A stretch of DNA of 64,000 bases from Phoenix dactylifera (taxonomy: Eukaryota; Streptophyta; Magnoliopsida; Arecales; Arecaceae), in NCBI RefSeq assembly GCF_009389715.1, contig NC_052399.1, forward strand, positions 26,979,146 through 27,043,145, read 5' to 3'. Position numbers and translations under genes: made by a program. Of the stretch, positions 44,998 through 57,900 are shown one piece after another (the first letter of the stretch is position 1; each line of letters starts with the position of its first letter). The notes beneath the pieces were generated by a model that was not told where the DNA came from, searched no databases, and was given only the letters and a program-made list of their open reading frames with translations.

Positions 44998-47600
44998 TGA
45001 GGATACAGAGCCCCACTCTTTGTGACATGTTAATCAACAGGTCATGCCTCTAAATGCTTTTCAGGAAAACAAACTCCCCCAACGGATTTACAAGGATGGA
45101 TGTGTTTTTTTGTGTGCTTTCTTTGGTATAAAATTGTTTATATTATTTATCTCCAACCAAATATATGAATCCGTGATGTCTCAAATGCTGTTTTCAAGTA
45201 TGCTCATTCAAACTTTTATCAAGTTCTTGGGAGCAGTAGAAGCGACATAAGATCATGGTTGGTCCTAAGCTTTTGCAAACGTACATGATCCCTTTTGCAG
45301 AGCGAAAGTTTGTTGGCTTGGGCCTGAGTATTAGGGCATGCGGGCTATGATGCCTGCTCCAGCTTTTAAAAGGAATGCTAACCAATCTTGTTTGGGCATC
45401 TTCATTGGGTTAGATAAAAAGTTTATGATGTGGAAGAATTGAGTATGAAAAAAGAAATTATAGAACTGGCAGGAACATTTAGTGTCTGATTTTGGGATGA
45501 TCCTGTATACACCAATTCAAAGGATCTCATGTTGGCAGGTGCCAGCTTATCAAGCTAGCAAAGTTCTTGGTAGTTGAGCCAAGTGATTTAGGATTTGTTA
45601 AGTCACACCTTTACCAAGTTTCGGGGTTTAATAATTTCTGGGGTCCATATTTCAAAGTAAATGGAGAGCATGGTCATCTGCTCATGGTAGCCTTAAGGGT
45701 GGACTCATCAAGGAATGTCAACACCCCCGCCTTTAAAAGGCCATTCTGGCCATTATATTTCCTGCTTAAAGTAGGTGAGACCTCATCTTTTTGGTATTTG
45801 GGTTCAAGCCAAGGTTTTGAAAACTGCCCGACCGAGATCTAACTAAGTTTGTATCGAACCGAGGCATGATCTGTCCGATCTTGGTAGGATTGGAGGCGGA
45901 TCGAGATGAATTGCACTCATAACCGGTTCGCTTTGAAATGTGATTAGTTTTGCCTAATTTGGTTGGTTCGGACCATAGGCAGGCGAAAGCTGATCGGTTC
46001 TTATTGTGGCGGGTAGAAAGATGAATCGGATTTTTTTGAAAATTTTAAAAAAATATATACATAAAATGGGGTGAAAGGGGATTCAAACCATGAATCTGTT
46101 TATCCTACCATCTAACTACCAAGATACTTGTATTGTTGCATTTGTTGGTTTAAAACTTGTTTATAAATAATTATATATAGTAATTAAATAAAAAACATAT
46201 AAATAATTTTCCATATTTTTTATATTATATTTATTTTTATTTAAACTTTTAATATATTTTAATATAAATCCAATTTGATTGATTGACATGACGACTAGAT
46301 CAATGACCTAGTAATCCAAAGCCTTCATTGGGTCATTATTTTGTCCAGATTTAATAACTATATTTCCTATATAATAGTTGATGCTGAAAAAGGTGAAGAT
46401 CGAGCAATTAGGGCTTTTTCAATAAGGTCATTGGTGAGGGAAAGGTTGATAGCAATAGAAATAGTTAGTAGCTATCAAGATCAAAGATAAAGGGTGAGCA
46501 TGAGAGACAGAGATGGGAGTACCAATTGAAATGGAAGATCAATTGTGAAAGAAAAAAGAAGGATAACAAGGCTACAATATTAATGTCTAAGGTGTGGTTA
46601 TAACAATGTGAGAGATAGCTACATAGATTCTCGAGGGAGGGTGGAGGTTGAGTACTTACCTATTCTCTAGTATTTTCATATTTGTGAGTGGATGCATACC
46701 CTGCATTATAGTTGAAAAACAAACAAAAACTATCTTCTTCACAATCAAGATTCCATATCTATTCGTATACCTGAAAAAAAAGGAGAAAAAAATCTTTTGC
46801 ATCATCCTCCATCATTCTTCTCCATCCGTACACTATCTGCAAAATATAAGAGATAATATTAATTAGAATATATTTTTATTTTTATTTTTTAGAGCTTCAA
46901 TAAAATATATGATTACATGATAAATTACCTTTCAATTGCTAGTATAAATGACTAAACGTTATGTATGTAATGTGGACTGTGTGTGATACATTATCAATAC
47001 GATAATTATGCATGTTTTTTAACAAAAATATAGCATTCAGACAAAAAAAATATTATAAAAAAAATCCAAAATCAAAACTTGGAGATAAAAAAGTCCCTGC
47101 AACCTATTCATACCTATCAATTCCCATCATTAATTTGATCCTCAATTCGGTGTTAATCATACCCACCCTTGATCAATAAAAGGTCAATCCTCAATTTCTC
47201 AAACCTTGGTTGGAGTATTGATAAGTTGCAACTCTATATTTAACACCGACTCCATGGTTACAATACCAAGACTTTATCGAGTACTTAATTGTTGCCGTCG
47301 ATAGTAGCCATACTTTTCAACTAACTAGTTACAGTGCATTGCATAACAGGACTACACATTGTCTAGAATCACATGAACAAATATTATATATCATAAGTGA
47401 ACTGAAAGAAATTAAATTAGGGAGGGAGTAAGGAAAGCTTTTTTAAATAATAAAAATATCAAGAAACACTTTTAAGGCAAAACATCATTCACTCTCTAAG
47501 ATCAAACATATATGATGAATAAATATTATATATCATATAATTCTAGTCTCACAAGAACTATAATTGCTTTTGTCATCTAAGATTCGACCGGGTTTCAACT
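44998..47600. other. 3' UTR and intergenic DNA, no gene recognised
   Basis: The first few hundred bases are probably 3' UTR of the six-exon gene. An open frame at 45567-45842 shows no protein-like features. The remainder is AT-rich. Confidence 0.5.
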
Positions 47601-47609
47601 CATCTTTTC

Positions 47610-48640
47610 AAGAATAATTCTTTTGAGCAGCCTACAATATCGTTGAGAGGTGTGCAGAACTTTTATGCATTTTTCTTTGATCCCATTTATTGAGGGATGG
47701 CCAAATAGGACTTATTGAACAAAATATTATCTAAATTTAAAATCTTATCCTAATTCAGACCATTTAAACCTTGCTAAACTTCAACTCAAATTTTAGAGTG
47801 GGAACACTAAATAAAAAAATATTACATGGTTTCAGACTTAAAATTAGATTTTAAATTTGATTACCAATACTCCCTCTTAATGTGAAATCCGCTCTTTGAG
47901 CTTATCATGCAAAGTCCTAAACAAAGTACTTAATATATATATATATATGCTGGCCACCGAGGTGGTCTTGTCCGCATCCGCGGCGGTCCCTCCACCGCAG
48001 CAGCCACCGGGCACGCCCCGCGCGCGGAGGTGGTGGGGTCGTGGGTCGGGGCCAGCAAGTACTGCAACCGCGGCAACAACACGTGAGCGGCGGGGCACGA
48101 ACGCGGGACCAGGTGGGGTGGCGGAAGACGGTGGAGCTGGGTTGCGCCCAGGCTTCCGGCGGGAAGGAAGGCCCCGCCCTCACCATCCGCCTCTACTACC
48201 CCCACGGCAACGTCCAGGGCCAGACACCCTACTTGCTGCTGCTGCTGATCCTATTTGCCTTTCTTTCTTTCTTTCAGTCTCTTTACTTTTTTTTTTTTGT
48301 AGGAGAGGAGTGAGCAAGTAGTAGGAATGAAGAGAGGAGAGCGGCGTTCAGAGTGGCCTCTGCTTTGTGGTGTTACAATTCTTCAAAATAGCCTACAATA
48401 CTGTTGAGAGACGTACAGGACCTAGTGAACCAAATATTGAACTGGAAACTCCAAATCTTATCCCAGTTCAGACCATTTAAACCTTGCTAAACTCCAACTC
48501 AAATGTTGAACTGGAAGCACTAAAGTTAAACAAAAATAAAAGAAAACGTGGTTTCAGACTTAAAATTGGATTTTAGAATGATTAAAACCGCTCTTTGAGT
48601 TTATCATGCAAAGTCCTGATCAAAGTAGGCAAAATCTACA
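47610..48640. repeat. Direct repeat of about 290 bases flanking the PR-1 pseudogene
   Basis: The left copy (about 47610-47930) and right copy (about 48376-48640) share AGCCTACAATA, TTCAGACCATTTAAACCTTG, GGTTTCAGACTTAAAATT and TTATCATGCAAAGTCCT in the same order and orientation. They enclose the GC-rich PR-1 fragment. No primer-binding site or polypurine tract is evident next to either copy, so an LTR origin is not established; a segmental duplication is equally possible. Confidence 0.7.
47948..48233 (+). pseudogene. PR-1-like (CAP superfamily) gene fragment, broken
   Basis: Readable in two frames. One frame gives EVVGSWVGASKYCNRGNNT, then a TGA where PR-1 has a conserved Cys, then AAGH. A shifted frame gives RDQVGWRKTVELGCAQASGG, then KEGPALTIRLYYPHGNVQGQ and TPY. 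These match the plant PR-1 pattern W-x-YC-N-x-CAAGH-YTQVVW-VGCA-NYYPPGNVRGQ-PY. Damage comprises the stop, a frameshift and loss of the histidine block around 48080-48100, and Cys replacements. The N-terminal signal peptide and first half of the domain are missing. The GC content is far above the flanks. PR-1 proteins are secreted defence-associated sterol-binding proteins; this copy cannot encode one. Confidence 0.75.
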
Positions 48641-48986
48641 TAACAAGCAGCTTTTTACCAGGTGTGCATGTCAGGAGGAATTCACATAATCGAGAAGGAG
48701 ATTCTCTAGCTCGAGGTCTCTAGCTTGGAAGTATAAGGAGTGTATCACTTAACAGATGTCCAACAAACCTTCAAATGAAAATAAGACACTAGGGCAAGCA
48801 ACCACAGCCCGGGTTGTAAACGAGCTGAGTTTTATGGAGCTAGGGACTAAACTTGAAATAAAATTCCAGCTTAATATTTGGGATATCAAGCTTGATTTAT
48901 TTCAGCTATGATCCTATCAGGAATAGGTAAATTCAGTTGAGACCCTTAAATTTAATTTGACTTGGGCAAGCTCAAGGTAAAAAACC

Positions 48987-50293
48987 TGTTACGGGGGGTT
49001 CTCCGAATTTAGTCCCACATCGGCTAATCAGCGGGAAGGTCTGTGCCATATAATAGGGGGCTCAATCACCCTTCCCTTAGGAGGCGCCTTTTGTGGGGCA
49101 AAACCGTGAGGCGCCGTGAGGAGGGCTCCGGGTACGCTCGACCCCCAAATCGGACCCAAAACGGACAACACCTTCTGAGGGACACTCTCTCTTCCCCTGC
49201 TCGGCTGGTGTGTGGGCTCTGCTGGTGACGGGGTGCAAATCCCGCATCAGATGGCGCTAGAAGGAGGGCCTCGGCCCTCCGCCTATCCAGCAAGGAGCCG
49301 ACCCGGGCACAGGACCTCCCCGCTGGGGGGGCTGTGTTACGGGGGGTTCCCCGAATTTAGTCCCACATCGGCTAATCAGCGGGAAGGTCTGTGCCATATA
49401 ATGGGGGGCTCAATCACCCTTCCCTTAGGAGGCACCTTTTGTGGGGCAAAACCGTGAGGCGCCGTGAGGAGGGCTCCGGGTACGCTCGACCCCCAAATCG
49501 GACCCAAAGCGGACAATACCTTCTGAGGGACACTCTCTCTTCCCCTGCTCGACTGGTGTGTGGGCTCTGCTGGTGACGGGGTGCAAATCCCGCATCAGAT
49601 GGCGCTAGAAGGAGGGCCTCGGCCCTCCGCCTATCCAGCAAGGAGCCGACCCGGGCACAGGACCTCCCCGCTGGGGGGGCTGTGTTACGGGGGGTTCCCC
49701 GAATTTAGTCCCACATCGGCTAATCAGCGGGAAGGTCTGTGCCATATAATGGGGGGCTCAATCACCCTTCCCTTAGGAGGCGCCTTTTGTGGGGCAAAAC
49801 CGTGAGGCGCCGTGAGGAGGGCTCCGGGTACGCTCGACCCCCAAATCGGACCCAAAGCGGACAATACCTTCTGAGGGACACTCTCTCTTCCCCTGCTCGG
49901 CTGGTGTGTGGGCTCTGCTGGTGACGGGGTGCAAATCCCGCATCAGATGGCGCTAGAAGGAGGGCCTCGGCCCTCCGCCTATCCAGCAAGGAGCCGACCC
50001 GGGCACAGGACCTCCCCGCTGGGGGGGCTGTGTTACGGGGGGTTCCCCGAATTTAGTCCCACATCGGCTAATCAGCGGGAAGGTCTGTGCCATATAATGG
50101 GGGGCTCAATCACCCTTCCCTTAGGAGGCGCCTTTTGTGGGGCAAAACCGTGAGGCGCCGTGAGGAGAGCTCCGGGTACGCTCGACCCCCAAATCGGACC
50201 CAAAGCGGACAATACCTTCTGAGGGACACTCTCTCTTCTCCTGCTCGGCTGGTGTGTGGGCTCTGCTGGTGACGGGGTGCAAATCCCGCATCA
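48987..50293 (+). mobile_element. Tandem TRIM array: four LTRs and three internal domains
   Basis: Four 263-base LTRs begin at 48987, 49335, 49683 and 50031, each TGTTACGGGGGGTT...CCCGCATCA. They are separated by three 85-base internal domains (49250-49334, 49598-49682, 49946-50030), a strict 348-base period. Each internal domain opens with a primer site TGGCGCTAGAAGGAGGGCC, carries the hairpin GGAGGGCCTCGGCCCTCC, and ends with the purine tract CTGGGGGGGCTG. A single 5-base duplication AAACC flanks the whole array (48982-48986 and 50294-50298). LTRs 2-4 share several variants against LTR 1. The LTR also carries TTAGTCCCACATCGG and a TATA-like CATATAAT. The repeated open frames inside are not genes. 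Confidence 0.93.
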
Positions 50294-53200
50294 AAACCTA
50301 ATTTGAGCTCAAGTTAGATTGATATGGTCCTGGCTTCGAATTCATTGTGACCCTAATTCTCGAGGATAGTGTTTTGAGTCATTTATATTCCGTTTGTCTT
50401 TATCAAGCCAAACATAAGTCAGTTGTCCCGAAAGGACATGGATCAATTGCCTACCTCAACTGCAACGGCGATATTAATGACCATTTAGAAAAGAAACAAT
50501 AGTCCCTAGGGGACTTAAATGCATGAGAATGTCATCTATCAAGGAAAACCTTTTCTTTCTCTCTTTCTTTCTTTCTTTCTTTTTTCTGAGACATCTAGAG
50601 AGAGACAGAAAGGGAGAGCCACTGATAGTATTATTATCCCAGTCTAGACTTTTGGAGATCCACCACATAAGACTTGGTCCAAGAACCTTTAGTTTCTAAG
50701 CGAAGGGGAGCCACCAATAGGACAAGCTCTAATTCACTGACCCTTGCTCCCCAATATCACAATCATGATAATGAAGTCATAATCATGATCCAGAGATGAG
50801 GTAGTTCAAACTCTATGCCCAAGCCTTGCTCAACCCTAGAGTTTTATCCCTCCTCCCCCTTCTCTTTTCCTATTTAGGATCTTTAGTGTAAAAGGATCTG
50901 GAAATCTTTGCTTTTGATTTTTTTTGTTTTGTTTGTCCATTTACTGAATTAAAACTTTCCATCTTCTCTCACAGAAGAACTAATCTCATGAACAAAAATA
51001 AACACTATTATTTATATGGGATTTTGGGGGCTCAAGAAAGGAATTTATTCTTTGCAACTTCATTAATTTTTGCTGCGCAAATAACATTTCCTTTCATCAT
51101 TAAACATAAATAGCCTTGGCCTCTATCATGCAAGCTAGCCCAACCCATGCTCTTAATCCAATAGTTCAAAAAATTATGTGATAATGTTCAATAGAACTAT
51201 TTATTCCAACTTTTGAAGTCATTCTTTCACAATTGGTATAATTTTTAATTTCTTATTTTAAGAAAGACGGGGAGAGATCAAAGTTTTCAGTATAATTAGT
51301 TTCCAAATTTGTGCTACCTCTTTCTTTTTAAAAACTTGCGCTACCTCTTTTACAAAATTAAGCAAGCTTTGTAGGGGATAGTATGCTAGCATGACAAGGG
51401 CTAAAAGCACATTTCCAGTCAATGGAAAACAATGCCTACTTTGCAAAACCAGAAAACCCTAACTTTCAATAGTAAAATCAAATGTATCATTTTTCTAATT
51501 ACCATGATTTTAGGCTCAAAATAGTAAATAATGATTCTGAATGCACAAGCTATTGATAATTGATTGATATATCAAGTCATTGACAACCTTGCTTGATACA
51601 TTTCTTTGAATACCCCTTTGGGGTGAGCCATAGTTCCAGCCTAAAACAAACTGATTTTCATCCCTAGCGATTTACAACACGCACTATCAATTAATGGTTA
51701 GAATCCTTTCCAACGTCAAAAGGACACTTTTTATGCTCTTCCATGGGCAGGCCTATAAACTAGATGTCTTGGATCAAAATGTTGTTAGGGATCGTTGTCA
51801 AGAAGAACCATCTCTGCAGCACACTGGCTTAACTTCTATGGTCCAATAGAATGATGTGGTCTGTCCTAATCTAGGATTAAATTCATCAATATTCATAATG
51901 ATTTTCAATAAGATTATGATCAGAAATTAGTTAATCAACCCGTGAGTTGAACTACTCATTTTTTTCTAAGTTACTCTAGTTAGAAAAAAAAAATTCAAAA
52001 AGTCATTATCTTCTTATGACTTTTAGGGCACACCCAATTAGTGTGAATCAAAATTGTTGTCAGCTTTTTGACAAAGACCATTAAAAATATTTAACATTTT
52101 TTTGAAAATCACTATTCTATTAAATTCTAAAAATACAAATTTTCATTTTTTGAGATATATGCATATAAAGTGCTTATTTTCTGAAATTAAAAATCTACGG
52201 AAAGAGTACAAAATAAGAGGGGAAGATTAATAATTTTTACACTACAAAAAGTGACCCAACAAGCTAGGACTCCTTTTAACCTGGCAACTTTATGCATTGT
52301 ACACTCACCAACCACATTAACATGTGAGCACCTCCCAAATTTTGAACCTGAAACCTCTTCTATACAATATTCTCAAAAAAAAAGGGGGGGAAGAAAGAAA
52401 CCTCTTCTAGATGGCAAGGTGCAACCACCGGCTTTGAAAGGTGCTACGCAAAACTTGAATTTAGATTTTACATTTTCAGACCGGAGCACCCGAATTATAA
52501 CTTGCTATCTCAAAATCATCTCCTTTTTTTTTTCACCATCAAATTAGGTTCATTACATAGTACATCGAAAATAAAGCCAAGCATAATCATCAATGTGCTA
52601 ATTTGTGGCTTGAGTTTGTTTCTATCTTTGTTTCCAAGCATGACATCCACTTTGCAAGCATCGCTATCTAAATAAAAGATGCGGTTGGATCTGAACCATC
52701 AAATGGTGGCCCATGAAAGCATCATCTTGATGCTATCTGCAGTAGCTCCATATAAGGTTGGACTGGTCAGAAAATATGGAATGATGAATGCCACAAGACA
52801 TCAGCCAACAGTAGCAAGCTAGTTTTATTTGTCTTCAGGAAAATGGCTGCAGGTTTTTATGTTCAAACAAAGGAGCAGGACTTTCATTCCTTCGATGCAC
52901 ATCCTTAGTCATGCTTCATTAAAACAGAATAAAAGGTTGCCTTGGCCCATATATCAAAATATGGCAGTAGAAATTTTGGAATTCTTTAAAAGGCTTCCAC
53001 AACAGCGTATGGGGTTTGTACTTCAACCATATTACTTCACTGCATTATGGCATCTTGCTTTGGAGTCTGTAATGGTTATCCTACAAGTAGTGCCCATCAG
53101 AGGCCCCACTCCACACACACTGCAAGGAAGGGAAGAAAACTATGTTTTGGGAATACAATGCAAGAAAGAGAGTGTGGAATGGAGGCGAATTTTTGCCTTG

Positions 53201-53785
53201 GGACCACGAGGTGGTGATGCGTGAGAACTTGTGTAAGAGGGCTCGCAACCTGGCCTCCAAGTGCCTGGGCTTTCCTTTTCTCTCCACTGTATGTGGGGGC
53301 TGTTCCAACAGGTACTGAGGAGCCATCACTGAGGGACATATTGGATTACACTTGGGAGTCATCAGGTTGCCATCAAAGAAAGGACGCAGCAAACCATGTG
53401 GAGCTGTAGCCTGTCACTTAATGACGCTGTTAGGTCACTACCCTTTGGAGTACCGTATGGGCATCTGCATGAGATTAGAGGGCAACTAGGTGTATGATGG
53501 TACTGCACCAATTACGGCGAGACCTTTTGGCACCGTATGATGCATCCTGTCCATGTCGCCATTAAGGGAATGGGACCCTCTTGTAAGGAATTGGAGTTAT
53601 GGTCGGACCATAATTCATGTGAACATCTCTAACCTTCACCTACCAAAGTTAAAAGAGTGAGGAACTCACGCAACGTGAGATGATGATGACGACGACGATC
53701 CGCTCGATTCCTCCAATGGTAACATCTTGTTGCTTCGCCTTGGATTCAGGTTGTATTTTTTTGTAAAAAAAAAAAATAATTGATA

Positions 53786-53945
53786 TTTTTTCACGATGCT
53801 GACCATTGAAATATCGCATTCTGCGCAGATCTCCAATCACTCCAACCTCCTTCATTTATTTGCTTGCATAGATCTCCAAACAATCATTGCGTGATCAACG
53901 GGGGATTCATGCGAAGAAAGACGGTGCGGAAGATACAACCCATGT
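53786..53945 (+). repeat. Dispersed repeat family, copy 2
   Basis: AATAATTGAT, a T-run, CACGATG, GCGCAGATCTCCAATCACTC, CATAGATCTCCAAACAATCA, GGGGGATTCATGCGAAGAAA and GTGCGGAAGATACAAC parallel the copy at 24131 in order and spacing. Confidence 0.55.
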
Positions 53946-55130
53946 CCCCTAGTATATTGCATGAATCATCTTTTAAGTTCTATTCCCCTTGACAAGAGAT
54001 GGATTTAATGGAATGAAGCCCTTGGAAGCCCCACTTCTCTGCAGGAAAAGATCTAGGTTTATGGACTTGTCACTGACTAGATATTGCATTGCAACCACAA
54101 GATTTGAATCCTTAATTATCAAGGATATATATATATATATATATTGTAGGAGTTTAGATTCTAAGTAGGTGTCATATGTTGGACTTGAAGTATACTATCA
54201 TGGATAATTGGTGGCAGCAAGTACTACTTTTCAAAATTAATTGCAGAATAGTTAGAAGGCGTTGCCCACTTTTGACGGTTTCTGTGGCACCAGTTTTTTT
54301 ATTTCTAAATACTGAATGCTGATAAGCTAATTTTGTTTTAAAATTGGGGTGCAATAGTATAGTGTTATTAGGACAAAAACTTCGCAGAACAACAGGCCAT
54401 TTTTATTATTTTTGAATTGCCAGTGTGTTATGCATGCACTTCAAGCAAAACTACTACATTCTCAGTGACTTTAGTTAACAATGCTATGTTCCTCCATGAA
54501 GTATTTTAACAATCACCTAGCACTCGATGAAATGCCCTTAAGAGTATAAGATTAAATAAAGGTAAGAGAATAATCAAATGATGATTAAAAAGTGCTCCCA
54601 TCCGTTCCATTGTATTAGGTTCCTGCTAACACAACCTCGAACGCAACACTACTACATTATTTTTTTCATGAGCAAGTGTGCAGCCCACTGGAAGAGATGA
54701 GAGAACCAACCAATTATTCTATCAAACCCACCTAAATTAAAGCTGTTATACCTCGGGATGTTCTAGTGGTCCTAGCTCTCATTCCAATGCGATGATCCTT
54801 CTGGGCCCTGAAGGGAAACCATCAATTAATTTTTCCAGGGACTGTGCCCTCGTGCCCCGGTCGCCCAAGGCATGAAGCAAAGGTCATGATTCAATCCTTC
54901 CCCAAGACTGGTCTCATAACACATAGATGGAGCCGATCAACTCTGGTTCATTCATCCGATCCAGATCGGTCGGCAGCCTCCGACATCTGGGGCACGTTCG
55001 CTGCATCATCCAGTGTCAGATCGTGGGACCACATTCTTGTTCATTCTTGAGCTCCTTGATGCAGCATTTGGTAGTCCATCCTTCCTTCGAAATGTCGTCG
55101 TGCAACAACGAAAGCAACCGATCGGGTTGC

Positions 55131-55275
55131 ATTCATCTTTTTTTCATACAGATCCACTATTGGATCGCTCACCGTACAGATCTCAAAATGCTCTGAAATC
55201 AATCATTCACCTGACTACATAAATCTCAAAGTGACTAATGAATGATCCAATTGTATATTTGTGCGACCGTAAAAA
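55131..55275 (+). repeat. Dispersed repeat family, copy 3 (diverged)
   Basis: T-run, CATACAGATCCACTATTGGA, GTACAGATCTCAAAATGCTC, CATAAATCTCAAAGTGACTA and TTTGTGCGACCG follow the same plan as the copies at 24131 and 53786. Confidence 0.45.
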
Positions 55276-57689
55276 ACTACTCAGACTCGAAAGCAACGGG
55301 GTTTAGGGTTTCAGGACTGCTCTTAAAGTAGTCCCTCCGAGGTTACTTCAATTGTTGCAAGGTATCCGCGCTTGTGCCTTCCAATCACTTCACACATCAT
55401 TCATTCCCTTCCATGGTCTATAAAAAAATGAGCTAGGCTAGTTGGATAGGTCAAATATAACAAGCGAGACAAATCAAAACCATCATTATAGGGGATGTTC
55501 CAACGGGGGAGAGCCAATCCCATTGCAGGTCCAGGATGCTCAATCTCTCCCCTCTCGCCCTCTTGTGCATTGATAGCCCAACATGTGAAAGGAACGTTTC
55601 TCCCCCATCTTTTCCTCTTGGCCTATCAGAAAACCTATACTAACCATTCTTCTGTGTTTTTCTTCATAAAGAAAGACAAAAAAAAAAAAAGAGAGAAAAA
55701 ACTATTCTTTTGTGTTTGGTGAGTTCACCTCCGAGATGCTTCACTTGCTGTGGTCCTAGGATTAGAGATCTTCTCGCCGACAGCACTATCCCCGTGCCTT
55801 GAGAAGACCACCAAAGCCTTCAAGGGCCAGGCCCTATCCTCACTGACATTGGTATGGGTGTCACAACTCACAACAAGGGAGGGAGGGAAGGGAACCATCG
55901 CCCTCATAATGTGGTGCAAAATTTCCTCTCTACCGATCATTTCACTCAACCAATCGCGGACTAATCTCGCACGCGCGAGCCGACCGACGCTCGGCATGCG
56001 CCGAGCCCGTGCCGAGCCCGTCTGGCCCATGGAGTGCGACAAGTACGCTCAGTCGGTGGCGAACAGGTGTCGAATGGCAACATCAGGTCGGCGATGTGTC
56101 TCGCTGGGACCGTTGGGCCGAGACAGCGAGGTGCCGCGCCGTGCGAGACCGGATTGAACCCGGGTCGAGCCACCCAAGGCTCTCGGGTGGAGGGCTCTAG
56201 GCTCTACAGATGGTCCCCCTTTGGCCTTGGCTGGGTTTAAATGCGAAGAGAAAACTCGGAGCTAGAAGTGAGATTGGTTTACGAGGGAGAATGATGGCAG
56301 AATGGGTTGGCCATGCAACTATAAAGCAACCCATCTGTGGAGAGATCTTACAGCTAAGGAGGCAGAGCTTAGGAACAATTCAGACTTGGACCATCAAATT
56401 GCCTGCACCCAACTGAAAGAGATTTGAGGGTGGGGCAGAATAGGAAGAAGTAAAAAGAAAAGAATCAAGAGAAATGGGTTTAGCACCGACTTATTAAGCC
56501 AAATATAGATAATGAAGAAGATTAAGACGCGCACTAGAGAAGAAGAAAATGAAATGTCTAGAATCATCGGTTCTTACTTATATCGGCAAGGATTTTCAGA
56601 AGCTTTCTTTGATTTGAATATTTACTGGTAGTTCAGTAGCCATCCAGATCCTTCCATCAGACCCACATTTCTGATACCACATTTAACTTCATATAGTATG
56701 GTAAAGACTACTATTGGGAACATTCGAAGTGTAGCCAAAAACAAAGTATTTAAGCAAGCGATAACATGTGCAGTATTGTGATATTTTCTAATATTAACTA
56801 TTTTCTGCAGTAGCCATAAAGTTAATCCTAGTAAGGTTAAAAGTTTCTCCTTAAATCTATTGTCATGGAATTAACTATACAGGCATAAACTTGTATAGAA
56901 TTGGTGCATGGTTGATAGTTATCCTTGTAGACTAAGAATATGGGGGACTTGCAACGATCTAAAAGATAAGATAATGAACACACCAATTTTGATGCAGTTA
57001 AAACTTTCTGACTTGAGTCTCAAAGAAATTGCAAAATGCGTATCAGTCCAACTTAAATTTTTGAAGAACTCTTGGATTCTTATTAATTGTGCAAAGAATA
57101 TTTAACTATTTACATAAAATTTCATACTACATGGCTCTTCTATACCTTGATGCTAATCCAATTTCCACTTTATTTGATACCTGAGAAAGCATGATGTGAA
57201 TAACCTTAGATTGCAATGAGGGCTTCCTACGAGTAAGGACACGGGCACCTGGTCTGAATGGGATAACATCTAATAAATATATCTTAACATCTGGATAGGA
57301 AATATGTTACTATTACATATCAAACTTAACAACTAGGTAGCCCCATCCTTTTCTTAAAAAGAAAAAAAGAAAAAAGAAAAAAAAGATTGCTCTAACTTCA
57401 TCTAATTCTAAATAAGAAACTTAATTTGAAATATTATGGAACGAGGCAGAATCTATCTAATGCATATGTCAAGTCCTATCCTTGACCTAGGACTAGTCCT
57501 ATATGATAACATGAAGAGGTTAGGCCAATCCATTTCATTATGGTTTCAATTTGGCTATAGATTTATAGAATGCTAGAATCTATTTGTAAATAATTAACCG
57601 ATTAGAAATTGGATTTCTTTTCTAGTTTAACCAAGGTTTTTCTTTTGGGCATAACCTACTGAAAGCAGTATTCCCTCTCCTACTCTCCC

Positions 57690-57900
57690 TTTGTAACGCA
57701 GCCTAAACCTCTTCCTCGGCTGTAGTGATATACTCATCTTTTTCATTTCCAGGGTCCTTGGGGTGGGTAGCGTTGATGAACCCTCTTCGTCCCCCACGCC
57801 TACCCCATCGGGAAAACCTCCTTTGTATATATTTTGACTCTCCTCTTAATAAACTTTGGATGGGACAACCTTTCTTTTTCATCAAAAAAAAAAAAAAAAA
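57690..57900 (+). mobile_element. Probable LINE 3' end with poly-A tail
   Basis: A sequence ending TTTGTATATATTTTGACTCT, then TAATAAACTTTGGATGGGAC, then CTTTCTTTTTCATC runs directly into 17 A residues (57884-57900). This tail arrangement is typical of plant L1 3' UTRs. No coding domain is left and no target duplication was identified. Confidence 0.45.

Larger units (their letters stand above)
50299..57689. other. Long intergenic region, no gene recognised
   Basis: Mostly AT-rich with (CTTT)n at 50562-50583 and (TA)n at 54127-54146. GC-richer patches at 53080-53620 and 55740-56240 contain open frames on both strands but no motif I can assign. Two copies of a dispersed repeat are listed separately (53786 and 55131). 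Confidence 0.45.

Noticed and set aside
47610..48640. LTR retrotransposon with PR-1 cargo as a firm call
   Set aside because: The direct repeats lack an adjacent primer-binding site, purine tract and clear target duplication, so only a repeat is annotated.
49043..50272. Repeated open frames of 61, 75 and 81 residues recurring every 348 bases
   Set aside because: They come from the TRIM LTRs and internal domains, a non-coding element; the repetition reflects DNA repetition.
48987..50293. CRISPR-like regular repeat spacing
   Set aside because: Both repeat (263) and spacer (85) are themselves identical between units, and the ends are LTR-like with a target duplication.
55725..56157. Overlapping open frames of 105 and 135 residues
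   Set aside because: The patch is GC-rich, with frames on both strands and no recognisable domain; coding status cannot be supported.
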